DNA of 59,476 nt from NCBI GenBank assembly GCA_022511205.1, contig JAFLRY010000008.1, positions 1-59,476 on the forward strand, given 5' to 3'. Of the stretch, positions 7,570 through 14,544 are shown one piece after another (position 1 is the stretch's first letter; every line of letters begins with the position of its first letter). The position numbers and the translations under genes are program-made. Source of the DNA: Eubacterium sp. (GTDB lineage Bacteria > Bacillota > Clostridia > Oscillospirales > Acutalibacteraceae). A model generated the notes under the pieces. That model was not told where the DNA came from, did no database searches, and worked only from the letters and a program-made list of their open reading frames with translations.

Positions 7570-10185
7570 TTAGTTTTCCTCCAATAAATATTTGTATAAC
7601 TCCTCTTCACAATTATCGAGCGGTAAAAAGAAGTTGTCCAAACGTTCTTTGAAAACCTTATCCGGCACAAAATCGTTTTCAACAATTCTTATAATCTCGT
7701 CAACTGCTGTTTCAGGCTCTGTAGTAAGATTGCCGAATGCCTTTTCAAATGGAAGATCAAGCTCTCTATAATGATTCAAACCTGCTTTAAATTCAAGATA
7801 ATCAGGTACAAAATACATAATCGGTCTTGAAAGATAGGCGTAGTCAAACGAATATGAAGAGAAATCAGTAATGAATAATGAATAATCCGTTAAGTCTACA
7901 TTTGCCGGTGCAATGTGAATCCTATTAGAATCAATATTGATTAAATGCCTGTAAACCTGCAGGAAATTCGGATGAAGCTTTAAATCGAGATTGATATTGC
8001 GCTCTTCAAGAAAATCGTTAAGCCTCTGATTTTTTATAAATCTCATAAGATTCAAATAGTAGTTTGAGTGCAGTACCTTAATATCATTACCAGTTCTTAA
8101 TGCATTACCCTGAATAATAGCGCCCGCAAGGTAGCCTCTCCAAGACGGCGCAAAAAGTATACGATTTTTTGGATCGTCGGCAGATCTGTTAATATACTCG
8201 TATCTCGGCATTCCAGTGGGTATCAAATCACATTTGTTGAAGCAGTAATTTGAAGAAAAATTATTGATCTCAAACGGTGTAGAAACTACAACCTTGTCCA
8301 CTTCAAACTTAGTAGGCGTATAATACCACGGTAAATGCGCGTGAAGCACACCATGCTGAAGATAAATTATCTCTGCGTTAAAAATATCATTGATTTGATA
8401 ACGATCGGATAACGCAAAAGGAAACAATCCTTCGGGCTCTATAAAGGATGTCAAAATTTTCTCCGCCATTAAAAACATCATCTGATGTTCAGGCGTACCG
8501 AACTCTATTACGTTTGGCAACAAATCTTCCGAAAAGAAATCAAAAACATTATACGAAAGATTGGTTAAAACGTAGTAGCGTTCTATTCCATCATTTTTTC
8601 TTACATCGTGTATAAACTGATAATAGCCGTTATCCTTTTCAACGGTATTGTTATCATAATACAGCCATACTTTTCTTTTTGGCCGAGACAAGTATTCATT
8701 TCTTAATTCTTTATAATAGTCGTTAGCCTTTTTGCTGTTATCCTTTATAGAATTGTCAATTTCATCAGAATCTATAACAGGAGCGAAAACAAAACCGTTT
8801 TTCGTTTGTTTGATCGAAATTGAATTTACCGCATATTTTTGGGTGAAACCTGAATAAAATGCGGTGGATTCGCAATTATAGAAAACTGTTGGGAACATAA
8901 TACTATCGATCTCAACAAAGAATTCCAGTGTTGTAGATTCAACTATTTCTGTTTCATAAATCAACTGCCAAAAAACATCAGTTGTTTCTTTCGCTTTATA
9001 ATAACCTGCTGAGGATGCTCTCCTCTCTAATTCGAAAAGCTCGCCGTTCTTTTTGGCATAAAGCTTAACACTATCAATATAAGAGAAAAACGGAGATTTG
9101 AAAAAGCCTACAATCTTAACAGTATTGTTTTTAACCAATACTCTCTTCAAAACTAATTCTACATCATTTCTTATATAAAGTCTTGTACCGTCACTATAAA
9201 GCTCTAATGAGTTGCGAGAAACGATAGGACAGGTGTTATCTTTGGACTTCATACGAATCCAATATAATCTTTGATAATTGTCCATACCGGGATATGACAT
9301 AATAACGCTGTTATCAACTTTATCAAGAAGCGTTATTATGCGATTTCTTGCGTTTTGCAATTCTTCCGCAGAATAATGATAAGGCCATAACACGTTACAC
9401 GTAAACTTCCAGCCTATATCGTGAAAAAACAGCGCCTGTAAATACTTAGGAACTTTTTCATACTGTGCGAAAACATGTTCCCAGTATGCGGTTGTTTTTT
9501 CAAACAAAAACATTGCGTTCATGTTTTCATCTGTTATACTGCCCGCATGCTTGTTATAACGATATTCACACTCATTAACATACCCCAAAAGCAGTTTATC
9601 AGAAAGGATATCTGTGCAATACATCTGATCCTCGTGATATCCTATTTCTTCATTGAAATAGAAATTATCCTGCAGCAAATTCTTTACTGCAATATTCAAA
9701 CGAACCTGACTTGCGAAAATGCTTTTTGTTAAATCATATACACCTGTACTCTTTAAGTAGTTATATCTCAAATGAAGCTTTTGCGGTGTTCCGTCGCTAT
9801 TATATGTCCTTTCCTTATAGCAAACTAAATCCACCTTGTCATAAACCGAATCAAAATAATTGCTAACTGATAATACTGTGTTTTCAGAAAGGGTATCATC
9901 AGCATCAAGATACATAATATACTTACCGGTTGCGTAGCGTATACCAAAATTTCTGGTGGCTGAAACTCCTTCATTTCTTTTATTGAACACCTTGAAGATA
10001 GAATAATTTCCGGCATATTCTTGGCATATGGCAAGGCTGTTGTCGGTGGAGCCGTCATTTATCAGCAGAACCTCCATTTGATCATGGTCGATAGTCTGCG
10101 CCACGAGACTGTCAAGGCAGTCATTAAGAAATTCTTCTGCGTTGTATATCGGAATAATTACCGTAACTTTATATTTAAAACTCAT
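7570..10185 (-). CDS. Fusion of GT2 glycosyltransferase and CDP-glycerol/ribitol transferase domains
   Basis: The 871-residue protein has an N-terminal GT-A domain (KVTVIIPIYNAEEFLNDCLD, then LLINDGSTDNS and the metal-binding YLDADDT, residues ~6-105). Its C-terminal half (~500-860) resembles TagB/TagF CDP-glycerol glycerophosphotransferases, with IIYLQHGVLHAHLPW, NRILFAPSWRGYL and LFITDFSSYSFDYAYLSRP. Such fusions build or decorate teichoic-acid-like polymers using a nucleotide sugar and CDP-glycerol or CDP-ribitol. No signal peptide is seen, so it acts on the cytoplasmic membrane face. AGGTGAT lies five bases before the ATG. It is the second gene of the cluster, 16 bases after the GT2-like gene. 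Confidence 0.85.
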   Translation of the reverse strand: MSFKYKVTVIIPIYNAEEFLNDCLDSLVAQTIDHDQMEVLLINDGSTDNSLAICQEYAGNYSIFKVFNKRNEGVSATRNFGIRYATGKYIMYLDADDTLSENTVLSVSNYFDSVYDKVDLVCYKERTYNSDGTPQKLHLRYNYLKSTGVYDLTKSIFASQVRLNIAVKNLLQDNFYFNEEIGYHEDQMYCTDILSDKLLLGYVNECEYRYNKHAGSITDENMNAMFLFEKTTAYWEHVFAQYEKVPKYLQALFFHDIGWKFTCNVLWPYHYSAEELQNARNRIITLLDKVDNSVIMSYPGMDNYQRLYWIRMKSKDNTCPIVSRNSLELYSDGTRLYIRNDVELVLKRVLVKNNTVKIVGFFKSPFFSYIDSVKLYAKKNGELFELERRASSAGYYKAKETTDVFWQLIYETEIVESTTLEFFVEIDSIMFPTVFYNCESTAFYSGFTQKYAVNSISIKQTKNGFVFAPVIDSDEIDNSIKDNSKKANDYYKELRNEYLSRPKRKVWLYYDNNTVEKDNGYYQFIHDVRKNDGIERYYVLTNLSYNVFDFFSEDLLPNVIEFGTPEHQMMFLMAEKILTSFIEPEGLFPFALSDRYQINDIFNAEIIYLQHGVLHAHLPWYYTPTKFEVDKVVVSTPFEINNFSSNYCFNKCDLIPTGMPRYEYINRSADDPKNRILFAPSWRGYLAGAIIQGNALRTGNDIKVLHSNYYLNLMRFIKNQRLNDFLEERNINLDLKLHPNFLQVYRHLINIDSNRIHIAPANVDLTDYSLFITDFSSYSFDYAYLSRPIMYFVPDYLEFKAGLNHYRELDLPFEKAFGNLTTEPETAVDEIIRIVENDFVPDKVFKERLDNFFLPLDNCEEELYKYLLEEN

Positions 10186-10201
10186 AGCTTATCACCTCTC
10201 G

Positions 10202-11431
10202 TTACTTACTTTTTCTGCTGAGCTTGCGCTTCAGCCACGCCAAAGAACTCTTTATAAGCACTACAAATCCAAGCTTGCCTTTTCTAAACAGAATCGGAAC
10301 TTGCTGCTTTGGTTCGCTGGCTAAAGCCGATTTTTTCAGTGTATTGATTCCCTTTTTAACTGTTTTTAAGTTTTTCTCAAGGCCCTCGATCGTTTCCTTC
10401 TGAGCTTTCTGCCCTGAGTTCAAAGCATTTAACGATGATGTTATAGAGGTTAAGGCAGTATTTAATGATGAAATGGAGTTTTTAACAGGAGCTAACCTAT
10501 TGTCCACTACCTGCTCTAACTGTGTTTTTAATACCGGCGACAAAATTCGGCTATTATACAATGAAAACATTTCATATGTCATATTGCAAATAAGCTCGAT
10601 ATCCGCACCAAAATAAAGCTCATAAACGCGCTTTGCAAAAGCATTATCCTTAGATAATTCAAGAAGCTCCTTGATAAGGTAAAAGATATCAGATTTGACT
10701 GTAGAAGCATATTTTTTTGAGAATAACGCGTTATAAAGCATTGAAATATATTTATCAAAAAGAAGGAACCCTTCATTTGAGTTTGCCTTTATGGCGCTCG
10801 TTGCTATTTCAATTACCGCTGCCTTATCTTTAAGACAGTATTCCGCATTTGCATCATGACCGAGCGCGTCAACATTTAAATAGAAGCAAAGCTCGTCCAA
10901 TACGGCACAAGTAACACCCTCAGTTATCTTTTTATCGATCCAAATGCCAAAGGATGTTCTTTCCGTAATTGAGTCAAGACTGATATTTTCAAGGTGTTTT
11001 TTCCTGATAAAAAGGCTTTGCAGATTGATTTTGGCGCTGTCAATCACCGTGCATTTATCGAGCATTGTTGCGGAATACGCGCCGCCATTTCTTACGGCAT
11101 AGGAGACTGCAATAATATCAGCGTCTGCACCGGCAATCGTCTGCGAGGCAATAGGAACCGCAACGGTATCAACTGACAAAAAATTAATATGGCTCTCATC
11201 ATCAGCAAGGGAAATCGCTTCTTTGATTTTATCAAAATCGCTTCGGGGCTGTTTGGATATAAATTTAATACCTTCAACCGAACCGAGAAATTCCGCAGCC
11301 TGCGAAGTTTCAAAGAAGTTTTCCGCCACTATGATTTCATTGTTCTTGTCAGTCTGCCTTAATATTGAATTAACACAGCGCACAAGATAGGCCGATGATT
11401 TAAACGGCGTAATGATGTAGGTTGTTTTCAT
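10202..11431 (-). CDS. GT2-like protein with C-terminal coiled coil
   Basis: This first gene of the polysaccharide cluster (409 residues) begins like a family 2 glycosyltransferase (TTYIITPFKSSAYLVRCVNS, then SILRQTDKNNEIIVAEN). The usual DxD is not plain: the equivalent region reads NFLSVDTVAVP. It may therefore be a catalytically weakened or non-enzymatic GT-A protein. Residues ~305-375 form a Ser/Leu/Lys-rich coiled coil and the last ~30 residues are strongly basic, suggesting membrane-surface or partner binding. GAGGT precedes the ATG. The coiled coil recalls those ending the two pyruvyl transferases downstream, so a joint complex is possible. Confidence 0.65.
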   Translation of the reverse strand: MKTTYIITPFKSSAYLVRCVNSILRQTDKNNEIIVAENFFETSQAAEFLGSVEGIKFISKQPRSDFDKIKEAISLADDESHINFLSVDTVAVPIASQTIAGADADIIAVSYAVRNGGAYSATMLDKCTVIDSAKINLQSLFIRKKHLENISLDSITERTSFGIWIDKKITEGVTCAVLDELCFYLNVDALGHDANAEYCLKDKAAVIEIATSAIKANSNEGFLLFDKYISMLYNALFSKKYASTVKSDIFYLIKELLELSKDNAFAKRVYELYFGADIELICNMTYEMFSLYNSRILSPVLKTQLEQVVDNRLAPVKNSISSLNTALTSITSSLNALNSGQKAQKETIEGLEKNLKTVKKGINTLKKSALASEPKQQVPILFRKGKLGFVVLIKSSLAWLKRKLSRKSK

Positions 11432-11481
11432 ACTGCTTACCTCATTAAATTAGAATGCTTTACGTTAATATAACTGTATCA

Positions 11482-11510
11482 GTTTATCATATATAGACAG
11501 AACTTGTCAA
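11482..11510 (-). promoter_or_regulatory. Probable promoter of the polysaccharide cluster
   Basis: On the minus strand a consensus TTGACA (11510-11505) is followed 15-17 bases on by TGATAAACT, a modest -10 region, about 50 bases before the first gene of the cluster. The -35 box is strong, the -10 box weaker. Confidence 0.5.
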
Positions 11511-11587
11511 GCGAAAGAAGATTTCGGAAAAGGACAAGCAAAGCTATTGCGATGCATTGATTAAAAAAAATCAGAAAAATAAAAAAC

Positions 11588-11613
11588 AGAGCCAAATATA
11601 AATACTTGACTCT
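11588..11613 (-). terminator. Terminator of the M42 peptidase gene
   Basis: On the minus strand an 8-bp stem with one G-U pair (AGAGTCAA / TTGGCTCT) is followed by GTTTTTTATTTTT, about 50 bases past the peptidase stop codon. Confidence 0.75.
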
Positions 11614-11661
11614 ATTCGGGTGGTTCGAATGGCAATATAAAATTTTTTGAAGCCGTGTTGC

Positions 11662-12702
11662 TTAAACTTCGCCTAACAGATAGGACATCAGCAAACCGTA
11701 TGTATTTTTCAGCGCGTCCATATGGGTGCGCTCATAACCGTGACTGTTAGATGTGCCGGGGCCTATGGCAGCGTGGCGCACATCCCAACCCGCCGCAATT
11801 GACGTGTCGCCGTCAGAACCGTAATGCGGCGTAAAGACATCCATCACATAATCAACACCGGCACGGATGGCTGCCGCGCGCAGCTCGTTCGTCATCTCCC
11901 AGTGGTACGGGTAACGGGAGTCCTTGCAAAAAACGCTTACCTTCCGCTCGTCCGAGGTTTGACGGTCACCGGTTGGAGCGATGTCGATGGCTAAAATATC
12001 CTGCACTCCTTCCGGTAGCCAGGAGGTGCCGTGCCCGATCTCCTCATAGACAGAAAAATAGAACAAAACACGGCGCGGAAGAGTATATTGCTTATCCCTG
12101 ATCTCTTTCATGGCAGCCAGCAGAACGGCGGCACACGCCTTATCGTCAATAAAGCGGGATTTGATATACCCGTTGGAAACAGTAAAACGTGGATCAAGCG
12201 CGATCATGTCGCCCGTCTCTATCCCAAGCGCGCGGGTCTGCGCCGCTGTGCTTACCGGTTCATCCAGCACAACGCAGACATTTGTATCAAAATCGCCTAA
12301 TTCGCGGCGCAATTCATCCTCCGTCACGTGAACAGAGTTGGGGGTACGGCACACGGTGCCGGTAAAGACTTTTCCGTCGCGGGTGTGTATGCGGACATTT
12401 TCTGTTACAGTGTAAACAGGATAAAGGCCTCCCACCGTGCAGACGTTCAACGTGCCGTCGTCATTAATATAGCGAACCATCAGCCCGATATCGTCCACAT
12501 GAGCGGTGACCGCGAGCGTATTTCCCTCACCGCCCAAATCGGCAATAACTCCGCCCTTGTGGGAAACCGTCACGGGAAATCCAAGCCGTCCGATTTCCTC
12601 TGACAGGTATTCCTGTATCGCTCGAAACATCCCGGTTGTGCTATCAATATCCAACAATTTTTGGAACTGTTCCATACAATATTGTTCATTCAATGCAAGC
12701 AT
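11662..12702 (-). CDS. M42-family metallo-aminopeptidase
   Basis: The 346-residue protein matches cytoplasmic M42 peptidases (glutamyl aminopeptidase/tetrahedral aminopeptidase type), which trim short peptides with two metal ions. All expected ligands are visible in order: AHVDDIG (His/Asp), RFIDDKACAAVLL (bridging Asp), YEEIGHG (catalytic Glu pair), DIAPTGD (Asp) and HGYERTH (His). The start is supported by AAAGGAG nine bases before the ATG. The gene lies directly behind initiator tRNA-Met, separated by a strong hairpin, with no obvious promoter of its own; transcription may depend on read-through. Length is normal for the family. Confidence 0.9.
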   Translation of the reverse strand: MLALNEQYCMEQFQKLLDIDSTTGMFRAIQEYLSEEIGRLGFPVTVSHKGGVIADLGGEGNTLAVTAHVDDIGLMVRYINDDGTLNVCTVGGLYPVYTVTENVRIHTRDGKVFTGTVCRTPNSVHVTEDELRRELGDFDTNVCVVLDEPVSTAAQTRALGIETGDMIALDPRFTVSNGYIKSRFIDDKACAAVLLAAMKEIRDKQYTLPRRVLFYFSVYEEIGHGTSWLPEGVQDILAIDIAPTGDRQTSDERKVSVFCKDSRYPYHWEMTNELRAAAIRAGVDYVMDVFTPHYGSDGDTSIAAGWDVRHAAIGPGTSNSHGYERTHMDALKNTYGLLMSYLLGEV

Positions 12703-12740
12703 TGCTCAAGGCTCCTTTACTCCGCTTTTTACACGAAAAG

Positions 12741-12772
12741 GCCGTCGCGAACGATAGAAAGTTCGCGACGGC
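12741..12772 (-). terminator. Hairpin terminator behind initiator tRNA-Met
   Basis: A perfect 12-bp stem (GCCGTCGCGAAC / GTTCGCGACGGC, 8-base loop) starts 4 bases past the tRNA 3' end and is followed on the minus strand by CTTTTC. The T-run is short, so read-through into the peptidase gene is possible. Confidence 0.7.
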
Positions 12773-12775
12773 GTG

Positions 12776-12851
12776 TGGTTGCGGGGGTAGGACTCGAACC
12801 TACGACCTCCGGGTTATGAGCCCGACGAGCCTCCAACTGCTCCACCCCGCG
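12776..12851 (-). tRNA. Initiator tRNA-fMet (CAU)
   Basis: The minus strand folds as a 76-base tRNA with CAU anticodon in loop CTCATAA. The anticodon stem carries three consecutive G-C pairs, and position 1 is C opposite A72, the unpaired acceptor end that marks bacterial initiator tRNA. The T-arm GTTCGAGTCC is normal and CCA is encoded. Confidence 0.95.
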
Positions 12852-12876
12852 ATATTTACTTTCCGTTGCTCCTACT

Positions 12877-12904
12877 ATTATAGCAGATAACTTTGCGTTG
12901 TCAA
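12877..12904 (-). promoter_or_regulatory. Consensus sigma-A promoter of tRNA-fMet
   Basis: On the minus strand TTGACA (12904-12899), a 16-base spacer and TATAAT (12882-12877) give a perfect-box promoter about 25 bases upstream of the mature tRNA 5' end, as expected for a strongly expressed stable RNA. Confidence 0.85.
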
Positions 12905-12944
12905 GTAGAAATTTGTCTTGCGCAAAAAGATTTTTTTGCCGTCC

Positions 12945-12973
12945 TTTACAAATTTAAGGTTTTTTGTTAATAT
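12945..12973 (+). promoter_or_regulatory. Likely promoter of the split ThrE genes
   Basis: TTTACA (12945-12950), 17 bases, then TAATAT (12968-12973). An overlapping TATAAT at 12971-12976 would need a 20-base spacer. It is placed about 30 bases before the first exporter gene. Confidence 0.45.
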
Positions 12974-13006
12974 AATCTTCGCATACTATATTCGGCGGTG
13001 ATTTTT

Positions 13007-13729
13007 TTGGACGAACGAATTGAAAAAGCTATTGAATTAGGGCTTGAAACCGTTGAAAACGGCGGCGAGATATCCCGAGCTGAGGATACGGTGGAGATGC
13101 TCTGCCGCTCGCAGGGGGCTGAAAAGGTTCAGGTCTTTATTATACCCTCGCTGATCTCGGTTACGGCAACGATAGACGGAACGGAGGTCACCTCCACCCG
13201 CAGGATCTACAAAACCGATCTCAATCTCGGGCGTCTTGAGGAGATCAACAACACCTCCCGCAGGCTCTGCGGCGAGAAAAACGCGAGAGGAAAAATCAGC
13301 TACAACTATCATATTCTGATCCAAATTTTCGGCGTTATGCTTGCCACAGGCTCCTTTGCGGTTTATTTCGGAGGAAACTTTTTAGACGCGATATTCTCAG
13401 GTATTGCGGGGCTTGCGATAACCTACATCCCCTATGGCAGAAGCTCCTTTAACATCTTCTCAAGAACGCTTATCGAATCAACGATAGCCGGCATAATATC
13501 CTTTATTCCCTCTATTATCGGCATAAATTCGCATCCCGATAAAATTATGATCGGAACGATAATGATACTGATTCCCGGAATGAGTATCGGCACGGCGATG
13601 AAGGATATGATGAGCGGAAATCTTATCGCGGGAATTTTGCAGCTTACTGAGGCGATAGTGGTCGCCTTCGCGATAGCCCTCGGCTTTGCCGTGGCAATTA
13701 TTATTTTCGGGAGTGAGTACATTGCTTGA
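13007..13729 (+). CDS. Threonine/serine exporter family, N-terminal half (ThrE-N/DUF1212)
   Basis: This membrane protein (240 residues) matches the larger half of split ThrE-type exporters. Residues ~1-110 are the soluble domain with the typical AEDTVEMLCRSQGAEKVQVF and IPSLISVTA stretches. About five membrane helices follow, with LIPGMSIGTAMKDMMSGN between them. I prefer the TTG at 13007, because GGCGGTGAT lies four bases upstream, over the in-frame GTG at 12998, which is inside that site. The stop overlaps the start of the second half by eight bases, so the products should be made together. The exported substrate (Thr/Ser or small metabolites) is inferred from the family. Confidence 0.85.
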   Translation: MDERIEKAIELGLETVENGGEISRAEDTVEMLCRSQGAEKVQVFIIPSLISVTATIDGTEVTSTRRIYKTDLNLGRLEEINNTSRRLCGEKNARGKISYNYHILIQIFGVMLATGSFAVYFGGNFLDAIFSGIAGLAITYIPYGRSSFNIFSRTLIESTIAGIISFIPSIIGINSHPDKIMIGTIMILIPGMSIGTAMKDMMSGNLIAGILQLTEAIVVAFAIALGFAVAIIIFGSEYIA

Positions 13730-14174
13730 TATTTTCACCTGCGTGCTTGGCACCCTTGGCTTTTCTATTCTGCTTAAGGTTTCCAAGCAAAAGCTGATCT
13801 TTACGGTGATCGGCGGAACGATCTCCTCCGTGATATATTATTTTATGACCGAAAGCGGATACGATACCTTTAAATCAACCCTCTTTGCGATGGTCGCAAT
13901 ATGCGTTTACAGCGAGATCATGGCAAGGATAATCAAAACGCCCGCAAACGTTATACTTATCCCCTCCACCATTCCCCTGCTTCCCGGAGGCTTTTTGTAT
14001 TACACGCTCAGCTATCTCGTGCATGCGGACAAAGAGAATTTTTATTTCTACGGCAAGGAAACCGTTTTCGTAGGGCTCGGAATTGCCTTGGGCGCGGTCA
14101 TCGTGTCTATCTTCGTAACCTTTATCAATACCGCGCATAAGCATTTTAAGAAGAAAAAAGCGCAGGAGGAATAG
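13722..14174 (+). CDS. Threonine/serine exporter family, C-terminal half (ThrE-C/DUF3815)
   Basis: The 150-residue integral membrane protein has about four to five helices and matches the small partner of split ThrE exporters: IPSTIPLLPGGFLYYTLSYL is the hallmark segment. The start is TTG at 13722, with GGGAG eight bases upstream inside the previous gene; the longer open frame to 13686 is overlap only. The C-terminus is basic (HFKKKKAQEE). With the preceding gene it forms a two-component transporter. A terminator follows after about 40 bases. Confidence 0.85.
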   Translation: MLDIFTCVLGTLGFSILLKVSKQKLIFTVIGGTISSVIYYFMTESGYDTFKSTLFAMVAICVYSEIMARIIKTPANVILIPSTIPLLPGGFLYYTLSYLVHADKENFYFYGKETVFVGLGIALGAVIVSIFVTFINTAHKHFKKKKAQEE

Positions 14175-14212
14175 GTTTATTTCCACCTCATCCGCCTCGC
14201 ATAAGCTCGGCA

Positions 14213-14245
14213 CCTTCCCCTCAAGGGGGAAGGCTTTTTTCTTTT
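14213..14245 (+). terminator. Terminator of the exporter operon within a REP-like element
   Basis: An 8-bp stem (CCTTCCCC / GGGGAAGG) is followed by CTTTTTTCTTTTT. The preceding bases from about 14184 (CCACCTCATCCGCCTCGCAT, then CTCGGCA) resemble a palindromic intergenic repeat that I recall from many Clostridia gut genomes, so this may be a mobile repeat that supplies the terminator. Confidence 0.75.
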
Positions 14246-14259
14246 TCGTCAAAAAAGGC

Positions 14260-14288
14260 TTGATATGTAGATAACAAATATATATAAT
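14260..14288 (+). promoter_or_regulatory. Promoter of the 72-residue gene and GH38
   Basis: TTGATA (14260-14265), a 17-base spacer and a perfect TATAAT (14283-14288) lie about 30 bases before the ATG at 14317. Confidence 0.75.
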
Positions 14289-14316
14289 ATAAGCGAAAAA
14301 ATTAAGGAGAATTATT

Positions 14317-14535
14317 ATGAAAGCAAGATTACCGAAACACAGAGAATTTCTTATTAAATTTGAGGACGGCTACGATAAGTCTGACGAAGCGTGGGACGCG
14401 CTGAATCAGATTGTTAAGGACTATTCCGTAAACGGAAAATCCGTCTACACCGAAACCTTTATTGAGGACAATGAGGACAAGGTAAAGGCGCTTCAGGAAA
14501 AATACGAATTCACTTACGAAATCATAGAGAAATAA
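14317..14535 (+). CDS. Small acidic hypothetical protein, 72 residues
   Basis: I do not recognise this protein. It is soluble, acidic and rich in Lys/Glu/Asp with no membrane segment or Cys. AAGGAG precedes the ATG and a good promoter lies upstream, so it is a real gene. It starts the transcript that continues nine bases later into the GH38 mannosidase, which suggests co-expression and perhaps a helper or regulatory role, though nothing in the sequence shows this. Helical prediction by eye: residues ~20-36 and ~50-70. Confidence 0.7.
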   Translation: MKARLPKHREFLIKFEDGYDKSDEAWDALNQIVKDYSVNGKSVYTETFIEDNEDKVKALQEKYEFTYEIIEK

Positions 14536-14544
14536 GGCGATAAA

